The position numbers and the translations under genes were made by a program. Source: Cryptomeria japonica (lineage: Eukaryota; Streptophyta; Pinopsida; Cupressales; Cupressaceae). Taken from it: 64,000 nt of DNA. The stretch lies in assembly GCF_030272615.1 (NCBI RefSeq), contig NC_081406.1:111877783-111941782 (forward strand), written 5' to 3'. Of the stretch, positions 22,761 to 33,977 are shown in pieces (within the stretch, counting starts at the first letter, position 1; each line of letters opens with the position of its first letter). Below the pieces are notes generated by a model, which made no database searches, was not told where the DNA came from, and worked only from the letters and a program-made list of their open reading frames with translations.

Positions 22761-24128
22761 TTAAAGGAGAATGCAAAGTCCTCAAATTAAAAAAAGGAAA
22801 CCTTGAAGGGTCCTTGTGTTTCATTTATCCTAGATTCTTCTAAATCCATTCTAACTTTCTCATATAACATGTCTCTTTATAATGAATGGACTCTTTAGAC
22901 TTCAACCTAATTAAAAGCAAGAGTGAACCCTCTTCTCCTAACATTTCAATACCCACATTTGATTCTAAACATGGATGCAATGGGTATGGTTTAGAATTTA
23001 TGCAACAAATTATTGAGGCTCATGAGAAATATATGTCACACTTTTCTTTAAAAAGGTGTAGGTTTCCTACCTCCTCCTTTGTCGACATCCCCTCTCCCGT
23101 TATCTTCTTATCCTAACTTTTCATCTAAATAAGATAGTATTTTGTTCAACTTTCTTCAAGCCAACTTAATTACTCTCCCTTGGCATAAACAAAGGAGAAA
23201 ACATAAACAAAATCATGAAAATTCTTTTGTTTGTGTGTATCATCAAATGTATGGTCATTCTGCTAATGAATGTCAAGCTTTGGAGAGTAAATTTCAATAA
23301 TTCATTGGTTTTGGTATCATTGAAATGACAATTGATAGTGAGTGTCACCTTTTTCATATCCCTTTTAAATAATGTTTCTTCCCTATTATGTTTCTCTTCA
23401 CTATGTGACATTAGTAGCTTACCCTATGGGGGCTCATTGTCATTCATGGTGGTACAATTTCATGTGCAATCATACTTGGATAGAAACATAATAGTCTAAT
23501 TAATCTTGTCTCTATACTAGGAGACAAGAATAGTTTTCAAACATTTATCCCTTCATTAGGATTCACTTTCTCTTTGTTTATTTGTATCATTTATAATGAT
23601 TATCCTTTCTTGAATATAATTATTTGCCCTTCATGCAGATTTTTTCCTCGTGTTGATGCATATTCCTTGATTAGGACCTCTTCCTTGCTTGGAAGTGTAT
23701 ACCTTTTAACATATCTCTCCCTAGTATGAAATTGTACAATCCTTCATCAAGAATCCCTTCTCCTAGCAATTGGGAAGGTGTGTATTCTTGATCCCCTCCC
23801 CTTTTAGTTGAAGATGTTATCTTTATTAAATATCTCCTCTCTTTTTGGAGGTAGACATCTTTAGGCTAAGATCTTTTCCTTCCCCCCTTGATAGTCATGC
23901 ATCCTTGATAAGGATCCCTTTACACTCATTACAAGATATTTCCTTTACAACTATCTCTTCCTTGCAAGAATAAGTTTATCCTTTAATAGGTTTTCTTCCT
24001 AGCTTGAAACGCATGGATATTTGTTAAGGATGTCTCCTTAGTGTTGAAGGTATTTTATCCTTAATATGGATCTCTTTCTTAATATATCAACATGGAAATA
24101 TGTTGACATATTAAGGAGGGCATATTTT
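22761..24128 (+). mobile_element. Degenerate Gypsy remnant E0 (Gag zinc-knuckle and 3' region)
   Basis: 22886-23116 is open and not recognised. At about 23215-23300 a translated stretch reads VCVYHQMYGHSANECQALESKF, resembling the C-x2-H..GH..C Gag knuckle of Tat elements. 23380-24128 is homologous to 61290-61975: both contain CACTATGTGACATTAGTAGC, TACTTGGAT and TGTTGACAT. It ends with a purine-rich AAGGAGGGC just before an LTR-like sequence. I read it as the 3' end of one copy of element E. Confidence 0.55.
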
Positions 24129-24926
24129 AGCATCATAAATTGTAACCCTATACTGTAATTTATACTACCTTTTGTGCCCCTACTTTAGTGTATCTCATCC
24201 TAGCTCTCACTTGGGTAAATTGATGGCCTTTTTACCTCAAAACAAATGTCATCCTTTTGCATGATGATATGAACCTTGGCATCAGATTGTGTGCTCTTCA
24301 TTTCCCACTTGTTTGCCTTGTTTTTGCTAGACGTCAATGCTTAAGGTGCCCTTTCTTGGACAAGGGCATTCGGTGCATACTTGTACTCCTTAAAAAAGAC
24401 CTATTTTAAATATGTCAATGCACTTCCCCTTCCCATTATTTTTGGATCTCGGTATCTTAATTTGACCATTGGAGGTCAACTTAAATGGTAAATTACCTTG
24501 GGAACCCTATATAAGAGCATCATTTCAATTCATTTCAATTCATTTCCACATCACTTTAACACATCATAATGACATCACAAGCATCCATCCACAAACATTC
24601 ATTAAGCATCAAGGAAACATTTCATCCCACCATATAATCCTTCCAACATTTTTAAGCATCATGGAGCAGCAAACTACATCAATCTTTATGCAAGCATGTG
24701 TTTATGATTGAGTCTCTTATGTTTTGTCATGTCATTACATCAAAACTTTTGATTACATTCAAAGAACATTGCATCATCAACCATTATAAATTACAGTAGA
24801 TCTAAGGTATATCATTAAGCATTTTCTTTAGTATTTCCATTTACAATTTCAATTCAATTCAAGGGTTAATTCCAAGCCCAAATTTTGGTTTAGGAAAAAC
24901 CCTATCAACAACACCATTTCCCCACA
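24129..24926 (+). mobile_element. Element E LTR, left copy (degenerate)
   Basis: AGCATCATAAATTGTAACCC at its start matches the E LTR at 62937 (AGCATCGTAAATTGTAACAC). Both continue with CCTTTTGTGCCCCTACTTTAG. A good TATA box, CTATATAAGAGC, lies at about 24509. The right edge is placed at TTTCCCCACA by comparison with the Tat-1 LTR end. Edges are approximate. Confidence 0.6.
24504..24515 (+). promoter_or_regulatory. TATA box in the E LTR
   Basis: CTATATAAGAGC is followed by a C/A-rich start-like stretch. It parallels CTACATAAGAGC in the Tat-1 LTR. Confidence 0.45.
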
Positions 24927-26095
24927 TTCTATGTGCAAGAGATAGATTCAAAAGCTACAAATGAAGATTATGGCAGGAGATGACAATGATCAGATTTGAC
25001 TTTTGTAAGAGCTAAAAGAAGAGGACAGGTCTCCCCACACCTTGTTTGACGAATTTCCAATGAATTTTTGGGAGAAGATCATTCCTACACATCTAAAAAT
25101 TATAGGATAGGACCACACTAAGCCACCTTGTCCTTTACTTTAGGGATAGATTTTCAAGCACAAGTTCTACATTATACCCTTACCTCATATTTAGCTTTGT
25201 GTCTCACATTCTATCTATAGTTCATTGTTTATATTTTTTACACCAATTTTGCATCATTTACCCTAGATATATAGAATTCAATTTCAATTCCCTTAAGCAC
25301 CTTCAACTTAAACAAAGAGAGGGTAAAGTCTCATCAACATTCCATTCCATTGAATCTATTGATTTTACTTTCTCTTTCATGTTTGGTGCTCCTTTTAGGA
25401 GTAATTGGATTCATATATAATTTTGTGGATCCGTATTCCACCACCAAACATTTGATGAACCTAACACTTCTAACATTTGGCCTATTTCTAATTGGGTGTT
25501 TTTTCTATGATTTTTCATAATCAAAGTTGCTACATTTGATTGGTTTTCTATTTCACATGTGATTGCATTGCTCATTAGTTACTTTTATCAAAATCATGTG
25601 TTGGATAATAGTTTCTTTCACTTCATGTTGCTTGCATTCATTCATACAACTTTAATGTATTGCATTATGAGTATTTTGAATATTTTTACTACATTAAAGT
25701 CATTTTTCAAACCTTCAATACATGTTTCATCTTGTTATATAATGACATTTTTAAGAAAATTAATAGAATATTTATATCTCATAAAATATTTTCTTGATAA
25801 TACAATTGATAGTCCTCGAGATGATATTGAAATGAATAACACTTGTACCTCTCCTAGGGTATCTTTTGTTAATGAGGAAAGAATCAATACTCCTATCGAT
25901 GATTTCTCCAAGGGGGAAGCAACATTGAAGATTAACATTGGACCATCCTCTTCTCATAAAGATACTTTAGAGCAAGAGGGGAAAGGTAAGCATGTTGGTA
26001 CATAAATCACTCTAGATCCTCCTTATTATTTGAGAGCTTATCTTAATCATCAACATATTTTCAAGAAAGATGATGTTATGCATTTTATTTATGAC
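24927..26095 (+). mobile_element. Element E internal region, 5' part
   Basis: Leader-like sequence runs from 24927 to about 25558. A 148-residue open frame at 25559-26005 has no domain I recognise; it is hydrophobic at first and ends polar (SPRDDIEMNN...). Coding-like reading continues to the TRIM at 26101 (PYYLRAYLNHQ, MHFIYDLY). No RT or integrase is visible, so E is probably non-autonomous. Confidence 0.45.
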
Positions 26096-26481
26096 CTATA
26101 TGTTACAAGTGTGGTTGTCATTGCACCAAAAGATCAACCTGCTAATGCCTGATATAACCACTAGACTTATATAATCCATAGGAGGTGGTTAAGCCATGTC
26201 ACAAACTCGAGTGATGCGTTGTGCACAGCACAAGAAGACTATGGGCTCACACCCTGCAATAATCCCCCCTAGTGCAAGCGAGGGGTTTCAACCTGTGACC
26301 AAACTCTGATACCACTTGTTACAAGTGTGGTTGTCTTTGCACCAAAATATTGACCTATAAATGCCCGATACAACCACTAGACTTATAAATCCATAGGAGG
26401 TAGTTAATCCATGTCAAAAACTTGAGCATTATGTTGCACAGCTCACAAGAAGACCAAGGGCGCACACCTTGCAACACTATA
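26096..26481 (-). mobile_element. TRIM (miniature LTR retrotransposon) with CTATA target duplication
   Basis: The 376-bp element 26101-26476 has two direct terminal repeats of about 160 bp (26101-26261 and 26317-26476), both starting TGTTACAAGTGTGGTTGTC. The internal part is only 55 bp. Read on the minus strand it contains a primer-binding site, TGGTATCAGAG (26315-26305), and a polypurine tract AGGGGGGATTA (about 26271-26261). CTATA flanks it at 26096-26100 and 26477-26481. Terminal repeats, priming sites and no coding capacity define a TRIM. It must have been mobilised by proteins of other elements. Confidence 0.9.
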
Positions 26482-27056
26482 TCCTAATTTAAAATTTATC
26501 AAAGATGAAGCCTTTTATGATAAGGGTTCTCCTTCCCAATCCAACAAAGTGGTCATGAGTAATGATGATAGAAATGAGCAATCTTCCTATAAAGTATACT
26601 CAATCCTCATCTATTCATCCCTTTGGCCCTTCAACATGTCCTTACACAACAAATTTCAAAGAAGTCCATAATGAAATTCCTCCTACTTTACAATTGAAAA
26701 CATCTTATGAGGTTGGCTATGATATTATTTCAAAACAAGATTATAGTAGACAAGGACTTGGAAATATGGAACAAGGAATTAAAGTCCCCATAGATCCTCC
26801 CTCACAATTCACTAGAGAAGGTATAAGATTTCCACATCCTTCCTTATCAATCTTTTCATCACAAGAAGAAAATAATTTTCCTGTTTTACCTTGCCCTATA
26901 CTTCAATGGACAAGACCAATCCATGTTGAAACTCAAGAAAAATTAGCCACAAGAATCTTTCATAGTCTTAAATGTGATGACAATGTTGAATTTCCTTACA
27001 TAAAATTTAACATAGTATTAAACAAGGTAATAGTAACATATATTGTCTTTATCATC
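26482..27056 (+). pseudogene. Element E coding remnant with G-patch-like segment
   Basis: Open frame 26562-27074 (its last residues run into the Chromo-1 LTR). It contains SYEVGYDIISKQDYSRQGLG followed by EQGIKVPID, a G-patch-like segment matching those of Tat-1 and Tat-2. This suggests that E derives from a Tat-type polyprotein in the protease-RT linker region. RT is absent. Confidence 0.5.
27052..27056. repeat. Chromo-1 target-site duplication, left copy (TCATC)
   Basis: TCATC precedes the Chromo-1 LTR and recurs at 61130-61134, more than 34 kb away, directly after its far end. This proves that the two LTR parts belong together around the nested Tat-2. Confidence 0.9.
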
Positions 27057-27405
27057 TGGTGCAGGAGCACCTAGGTCCTAATTTCCTTGTTTTCACAACT
27101 TTTGGCTTGTACTGACCTTAGCCAAGTCAGTGGTGAATAAGAACTCCAGGAGGGTCCAAGAGTGAGTATTTTGGCAATGTGGGTCTAGGTGGAGTTCATT
27201 TTATCTAGGTTTGCATTTTTTGTGTAGTTAGTGTGTTTTGAGTAGTTTTGACCTTTTTGGTTGGTCAAAAGTGTCAAAATTTGATAAAAACCTTAAAGGG
27301 GGATAAGTAAGCATTACAAATGTTTAAGATGCCATATGTGATGACTAGGTATAGGTCTCTTAGGTTGGAGAGATCAAAAGTGTAAAAAACACAAAGTTGC
27401 AAAAA

Positions 27406-27441
27406 GTTGTCATGACAACTTTTGAAAATTGTCATGACAAC
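27406..27441. repeat. Twin TTGTCATGACAA palindromes upstream of the Chromo-1 TATA box
   Basis: Two perfect palindromes (14 and 12 bp) lie 9 bp apart, about 75-110 bp upstream of the TATA box. They look like paired binding sites of a dimeric factor, which is inference. In the 3' LTR, Tat-2 is inserted inside the first palindrome. Confidence 0.7.
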
Positions 27442-27515
27442 TTTTGTCCTGAAATTGGTTAGTAGTGGATTTAGGGATTGCCCAATGCCATGGAAGGATT
27501 CCACATGTGGAAAAA

Positions 27516-27526
27516 CTATATAAACC
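27516..27526 (+). promoter_or_regulatory. Chromo-1 TATA box
   Basis: CTATATAAACC. The 3' LTR copy at about 59946 reads TTATATAAACC. Confidence 0.6.
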
Positions 27527-28703
27527 TCCTCCTACACATTTTTCAAGGTTTGTGTACTTGGATTTTGAAAACAATAATCAAAATACAAGATTTTGGACTA
27601 CACTTTTCCATTGTTTTTGTCAATTTTGCACTCTTGTGAAAGCTTAATGGATTGAATCCATGAATCCAATGATGGATTGAGACTCAATAGTGTGTTTTAG
27701 AGTAGGATTTTTTCATTTTCAATCATTTTAATTAGTTTTTACTACTGTTGAAGTGATTTGATTCACAAATAGCTAGTTTTGGCTTGTAAATAGTCTTTTC
27801 TTTGTAAATATGGTTGCCCCATGAATCCCACACGTGCTGCCATCACGGCTAGTTGGGTAATGGTTGGAAAACCTTTTTATAGTGTAAATATGCAGGTTCA
27901 ATTTTTTTATAAGTGTTTGATCATGACTGAGACATCTTCTTAGGCAAGTCTAGGAGCAACCCGGTTAGAGAAGAAGAGGTGAAGAAGTGTTGAATATCGC
28001 AGAGGTGAAAGGAAAAGCACCATTTTTGAATTTGGAGGAGTTCATGGAGTTGGGATAGACTTGAATCAACAAGGATTCATCTTGAAGAGTCCATCTCATA
28101 GCAAAACCTCAAATTGCCTACTCACTGCCGGTGTAAGCCCTTGAAAACCCTACAAACCCTATATTTTAGGGTTCATACCTTGTACGGTCATACCAGAGAC
28201 TAAAACCACAAAAATATATTGGGAATGGGTATATCATTGAGGGAAATAAAAAATTGTTTGGGGGTTCTTTGAGTCATTTTCCTCCAAGCCCTAAAAAGCG
28301 GTCTAGGAGGCCTAATTAGGCCTAATTCCTTGTAGCCCATTTCCGAGCAAGATTGTGAAACCGGTGGGAAATCTGAAGATTGAAAACTACCAAAGGACTC
28401 CTTATGCATAAAAAACATGTAGAAAGACCCTAATACACCTCTACAACATCTCATGTTAATTGGGGGTCAATATGACAAGTTGAGGCTAAGAGGCTAAAAT
28501 TGAGCACTAGAGAAGCACAGTGAATTGATAGGGTTCCTAACCAAAACACCTAAAGAAAACACCCTAGAAGGGACAAGAACCAAGCTCTAGAAGAGAGTGA
28601 GAGGGACTTGGAGGCCTAGAGAGAAACTAGGTTTGATGAGTTGGTGGAATTGAGCAACATCAACTAAGGAAGTGTTGAGCAGGCTAGGTAAACCCCATCA
28701 AAT

Positions 28704-28715
28704 TGGTATCAGAGC
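28704..28715 (+). other. Chromo-1 primer-binding site (initiator Met tRNA)
   Basis: TGGTATCAGAGC begins three bases after the LTR end. Confidence 0.9.
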
Positions 28716-28741
28716 CTACAAGATTTGAGCTAGTAAGGTTG

Positions 28742-30317
28742 ATGTCCTTGTTGTCAGGAGAGTCAGTTGGAGACAACATGGTGACCAATGTTGAATTGGC
28801 AAGGAAAGTGGAAGATCGGGAGGAGGAGAATAGGCTCCTGAAGGAAAATTTGGAAAGATTGGAGAGCAAGCTTGGTGATATTGAGACCAAGGCAGAGGAA
28901 GTGTATGTAAAGGTGGAAGGAGTAGAAGGAAAGGGTAAAGAAGTGGCAGAGGTAGACAAGATACCTGAACCTAATCCTATCTTAGATCAAGAACCTTTCT
29001 TGAGGGCATTGAATACCTTGAGTGGCAAGTCACTGGAAGGATTGCCATTGTTCACTAGCAAGATGGAGGCAAAGGTGGTCCTAGAATGGATAGAAGGTAT
29101 GGAGAATCACTTTGGGTGTGAATGCATAACAGAAGCCCAGAGAGTTAGAGTAGCCAAGTCCAGGATGAGAGGCCCTGCACTCACATGGTGGCAGTTTGTG
29201 CAAGATGAGAGGAAGAAAATGGGCAAAGCACCCATCTCTTCTTGGAAAGGGATGTTAGTTAAAATCAAAGAAGTCTATCTCCCTGATGACTATGAAGTGC
29301 AAATTCATAGGAAGAGGCAAAACTTGAGGCAGAAGGATCCATCTCTTCTTGGAAAGGGATGTTAGTTAAAATCAAAGAAGCCTATCTCCCTGATGACTAT
29401 GAAGTGCAAATTCATAGGAAGAGGAAAAACTTGAGGCAGAAGGATCCATCTCTTCTTGGAAAGGGATATTAGTTAAAATCAAAGAAGTCTATCTCCCTGA
29501 TGACTATGAAGTGCAAATTCATAGGACGAGGCAAAACTTGAGGCAAAAGGATCTTGATGTCAGTAGCTACACCGAAGAGTTTCACAAACTTAGCCTTAGA
29601 TCTCATGTGGTAGAAGAGGAGAGTCTCAAGGTTGCTAGGTACCTAAATGGCCTACGGTGGAACATCCAAGAGGAAATCAATTTAATAAGCCCAAAAATAG
29701 TCCATCAAACTTTTGAACTTGCCCTTAAGGTGGAGGAAAAACTAAAAAGGAGACATGACTCAAGCAACAATAGGGGCAGAGGCAAAGGAAAAGACAATAG
29801 AGGTCATAGAGGAGGCTTTGGTGGAAGAAGTTCTGAACAAAGAACAAAAGGAGAGTCTAAACTCATTAAACAGCAAGATAGTGGCAGCAATAGAGGAGGA
29901 TCCAATAGAGGAAGGGGATCAAATAGTGGTTCCAGAGGAAGGTCTAGTAACCAAGGTAGAGGTTCCTCATACTTTGCAACAATGAAATGTTATCATTGTA
30001 ACCAACTTGGTCATCCAACATATAGGTGTCTAGAGAAAGGATTGTCATCACATGGTGGTGAAAGAAGAGTGAGATACCTCCAAGAAGAGTCTTCAACCAA
30101 CAAGACTTCAGAAGTTGCCTTAGAGTCAAAATTAGGTGACAACTTGATGATAAGGAGAACTTTGATCAAAGAACTGGTCAAAGAAGAGCCTAGCCAAAGA
30201 AGGTCCTTGTTTAGGATCAAGTGCAAGATTTTGAATAAAGTGTGCAAGGCGACTATTGATTCAGTGTCTACAGACAAGATTGTGTTAGAAGAGGCAGTGA
30301 GCAAGCTCAGATTGTAA
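28742..30317 (+). pseudogene. Chromo-1 gag and protease start, broken by a 107-bp triplication
   Basis: The start is the ATG at 28742. A charged coiled-coil-like N-terminus (EENRLLKENLERLESKL) precedes the Gag core, with PLFTSKMEAKVVLEWIEGME, ALTWWQFV and WKGMLVKIKEVYLP. At 29232-29552 a 107-bp segment is present three times in tandem; 214 extra bases shift the frame and create a stop at 29365. Gag resumes in another frame from about 29520, with SYTEEFHKLSLR, an Arg/Gly-rich part and the zinc knuckle CYHCNQLGHPTYRC. Protease begins with CKATIDSVSTD, where the family has IDSGSTD, so the catalytic-loop Gly is lost. It stops at 30317. Confidence 0.85.
29232..29552 (+). repeat. Tandem triplication, 3 x 107 bp, inside Chromo-1 gag
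   Basis: Copies start at 29232, 29339 and 29446 with CCATCTCTTCTTGGAAAGGG and are nearly identical. The unit is not a multiple of three. Confidence 0.95.
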
Positions 30318-31600
30318 GGGATTCCTCACAACAACCCTTATAGAGTCACTTGGTTGAACAAAGGACAACATGTTCTTGTTAATGAGAAAGCATGGGTGAT
30401 TTCACCATTGGAAGGTATAAGGACAAGGTGTTATGTGATGGCTTACCCATTAATGCATACCATCTTCTCTTAGGAAGACCATGGCAATTTGATAGACAAG
30501 CTATCCATGATGGAGCCAAGAATGCATATTCATTCAAGAAGGATGGAGCCACTTTCAAGATTCAGTCTATCCTTGAGGAAGGTGGAAAAAAGGCAGCAGG
30601 TCCTAATGTTCTTTTGGTGAGTGAAAAGCGGTTCTTGAAGACACTTGAGGAAGGTGAAGGCATAGGGTTTGCACTTGTGGTGAAGCCCAAAGAAGAAGAC
30701 AAGAAAGAACAGAAATTTTTACCAATAGAGGTGCAAGAATTGTTGAAGAAATACAAGGGTATAGTAAGTGAAGGACAGCCAGCCACCTTACCTCCTAAAA
30801 GGACCATAAGCCATCAAATAGATTTCATTCCTGGAGAATCCTTGCCTAATAAGGAAGCCTGTAAAATGACTCCTCAACAAAATGTTGAAATTGCCAAGAA
30901 AATCCAAGAGCTCTTAGACCAAGGCCTAATTAGGAAGAGTATTAGCCCTTGTGCTATCCCTACCATGTTGGCACCAAAAAAAGGTGGTACTTGGAGGTTG
31001 TGTACCGATTCTAGAGCCATAAATAGGATCACCATTAGATATAGGTTCCCTATTCCTAGAATAGAAGACATAATGGATTGTTTAGGGGAAGCCATGTACT
31101 TTACCAAGATTGACCTTAAGAGTGGGTATCATCAAATAAGAATCAAGGAGGGTGATGAATGGAAGAATGCATTTAAGACTACTGAAGGTCTTTATGAGTG
31201 TCTTGTAATGCCATTTGGCTTATCCAATGCTCCAAGAACCTTCATGAGACTCATGAATGAGGTGATGAAGGACTTCATAGGTAAATTTGTGGTAGTATAC
31301 CTTGATGATATTCTCATTTTCAGTAAGGATATAGCAGCACATATGAGTCATTTGTAAGATGTATTACAAAGATTATACGATGAAAAGCTAACTATAAATT
31401 TGGAGAAATGTGAGTTTGTTAAGCAGGAATTCGTTTACCTTGGGTTTGTGTTATCTCAAGGAAACCTCAAGATGGACCCAAGCAAAGTTGAAGCCATTGT
31501 AAATTGGCCCACTCCTAGATCAACAACAGAGGTGAGAAGCTTCCATGGATTAGCCCAATACTATAGGAAGTTTATTAGGTAGTTCAGTGCAATATGTGCC
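30318..31600 (+). pseudogene. Chromo-1 protease end and reverse transcriptase
   Basis: After a frame change near 30318-30391, the frame reads INAYHLLLGRPWQFDR (the C-terminal protease box). RT follows with LIRKSISPCAIPTMLAPKK, WRLCTDSRAINRITIRYRFP, FTKIDLKSGYHQIRI, MPFGLSNAPRTFMRLM and the catalytic VVVYLDDILIFSK. A stop at 31355 interrupts it, then LGFVLSQGNLKMDPSKVEAI continues in the same frame. YLDD and the YRFPIPRIED box are typical of chromoviruses. Confidence 0.85.
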
Positions 31601-32110
31601 CCAATGCTAGAAACCATTAGAGGTGGTATGAAGGTCAAGTTTTAGTGGAATGAAGCAGCAAACAAAGGTTTTGAAACCTTTAAGGAGAAAATAGCTACCC
31701 AACCAGTACTAGTATTTCCTAGTTTTGAGAAACTATTTATTGTAGAGTGTGATGCCAGCAATGTTGTAGTAGGTGTTGTCCTAAGTCAAGAGGGAAGACC
31801 AGTAGCCTTCCATAGTGAGAAACTAAGTTATGCCAAGAGGAAATACTCCTCTTATGATCTTGAGTTGTAAGCTTTGGTGCAAGCATTGAGAAAATGGAGA
31901 CACTATCTCCTACCTAATGAATTTGTGGTGTACACAGATAACCAAGCGTTGAGTTTTCTGAATTCCCAAGACAAACTCAGTCACAAAAACATGAAGTGGG
32001 TGGAGTATATGCAAGCCTATATTTTTACCATTAAGCACAAGAAAGGGTAGCAAAACCGGGTAGCTGATGCACTCAGTAGGAGGCTCTTGATAGTCCAAGA
32101 AATTTAGTTG
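31601..32110 (+). pseudogene. Chromo-1 RNase H, with several stops
   Basis: The same frame continues through TAG/TAA codons (31580, 31643, 31868, 32048, 32105). Motifs are [18 protein letters not shown] (catalytic D), [20 protein letters not shown] (E), VVYTDNQALSFL (D) and VADALSRR (D). All catalytic residues remain although the frame is broken. Confidence 0.8.
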
Positions 32111-33595
32111 AGAAGCATTGGTGTGGATAGTTTTAAGGATTTGTATGCAGAGGATGAAGACTTCTCAAGTGCCTACCAAGTATGCAAGGAGTATCAAAAT
32201 CATTTCCATAGTGAATACTCAAATTTCACTTTGCAAAATGGGTTATTATTCAAGGGTGGACAACTTTGTGTGCCTAGAGGCTCAATGAGGGAAAATCCAA
32301 TACAAGAGAAACACAATGGCAGCCTTAGTGGTCATTTTAGAGTCAATAAGACTCAAGAACTGGTTTAGAGATTCTATTATTGACCAAGGATGAATCAAGA
32401 TGTGAAGAGGTATGTGGAGACTTGCATAGTTTGTCAAAAAGCTAAGGGTACTTCAACAAATGTCAGTTTGTATCAACCTCTTCCCATTCCAAGTAGACCT
32501 TGGGAATGCATTAGCATGGATTTTGTGGTAGGTTTGCCAAAGACTAAGCAAGGATATGACAGTATTTATGTCATTGTGGACAGATTTAGCAAAATGGCTC
32601 ACTTTGTGCCTTGTAAGACCACTCATGATGCATGCCACATAGCTCAATTTTTCTTTAAGGAAATAGTAAGGATACATGGTTTACCATTGAGTATAGTTTC
32701 AGATAGGAACTCCAAATTTATGAGTCATTTTTGGAAAACATTATGGCAAAAGCTTGGCACAAACCTCTCTTTTGGATCATCCTACCATCCTCAAACAGAT
32801 GGGCAGACCGAGGTGGTAAATAGAAGTTTAGGAAACTTGTTGAGGTGCCTTACCAAGGAGTATGGGCAGACATGGGATCAAGTACTTTCTCAATCTAAAT
32901 ATGCATACAATGACACCATAAATAGGACTACTAGTAAGAGACCTTTTGAAATAGTCTATGGAGTGCACCCAAGAGGAATTTTTGAGTTGAGAGATTTAGG
33001 AAGTGCAGCAATCAGAAGTGGATATGCAGAGGACTTTGCTCAGTCCATGAAGGAGGTCCATGAATCAGATAGGCAAGCTTTGAAGGAGAACACAAGCAAA
33101 ATCAAACAAAAGGTTGATGAAAAGAGGAGAAATCTACAATTTCAAGTGGGGGATCTTGTTATGGTGCACTTGAACAAAGCAAGGCTACAACAAGGTATAC
33201 CAAACAAGTTGCAGATGAGGAGGATAGGTCCATGTGCCATTTTAGCTAAGTATGGTGAAAATGCATACAAGGTGGATCTTCCTAGTGACATAGGCTTGTC
33301 TCTGGTTTTTAATATAACAGACTTGGTAGCATACAAGGGACCAGTCCAAGGTGTAGAATTCAGTCCTACAGAGGTTTCAGATGATATAAATAACCTTCAG
33401 TTACCGGCCAAGCCTAATCCTAAGGCCAAGAAGGTGTTAGGTTCAAGAATTGCTAAGAAGACTAGGCATCAAGCCTATTGAGAACACCTCATTAAGTGGC
33501 AGGGAATGGATGAAACTGAGGCTACATGGGTGATGGATTCAGAGTTCCAAAAGCTTGGCATTGATCCAACACTGATTCCTCAAGAGGTAACATGA
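32111..33595 (+). pseudogene. Chromo-1 integrase with chromodomain-like tail
   Basis: The zinc domain ends CIVCQKAKG after a broken H...H part (HFRVNKTQ, stop at 32366). The core has ISMDFVVGLPKT (D), IVSDRNSKFMSHFW (D) and HPQTDGQTEVVNRSL (E). The tail has VGDLVMVHL and MRRIGPCAILAKYGENAYKVDLP. It ends VLGSRIAKKTRHQAY, a stop at 33481, then HLIKWQGMDETEATWVMDSEF, which has the Y..(H)L.KW.G....ATW pattern of chromovirus chromodomains. In such elements the chromodomain guides integration towards heterochromatin. Confidence 0.85.
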
Positions 33596-33615
33596 TCTCT
33601 TTTTGTTAGGGAGAA

Positions 33616-33977
33616 TGGTGCAGGAGCACCTAAGTCCTAATTTCCTTGTTTTTGCAACTTTTGGCTTGTACTGACCTTAGCCAAGTCAGTGATGAATAAG
33701 GATTCAAGGAGGGTCCAAAAGTGATTATTTTGGTAATGTGGGTCTAGGTGGAGTTCATTTTATCTAGGTTTGCATTTTTTGTGTAGTTAGTGTGTTTTGA
33801 GTAGTTTTGACCTTTTTGGTTGGTCAAAAGTGTCAAAATTTGACAAAAGCCTTAGAGGGGATAAGTAAGGCTTAGACATGTTTAAGATGTCATATTTGAT
33901 GACTGGTTATAGGTCTCTTAGGTTGGAGAGATCAAAAGTGTAAAAAACACAAAGTTGCAAAAGTTGCAAAAAGTTGT
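33616..33977 (+). mobile_element. Chromo-1 3' LTR, left part
   Basis: The first 362 bp of the 3' LTR (TGGTGCAGGAGCACC...), preceded by the purine-rich AGGGAGAA. It is cut at GTTGT by Tat-2. Confidence 0.9.
33973..33977. repeat. Tat-2 target-site duplication, left copy (GTTGT)
   Basis: GTTGT recurs at 59836-59840 after the far LTR. It is the left part of the palindrome GTTGTCATGACAAC of the Chromo-1 LTR. Confidence 0.92.

Larger units (their letters stand above)
27057..28700 (+). mobile_element. Chromo-1 5' LTR
   Basis: A 1644-bp LTR starting TGGTGCAGGAGCACC and ending CCCCATCA. It contains two palindromes, GTTGTCATGACAAC (27406-27419) and TTGTCATGACAA (27429-27440), and a TATA box, CTATATAAACC, at 27516. 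Confidence 0.92.

Noticed and set aside
28703-28741. A gag start upstream of 28742 in Chromo-1.
   Set aside because: That stretch is the primer-binding site and has no ATG in frame; the first in-frame ATG is at 28742.
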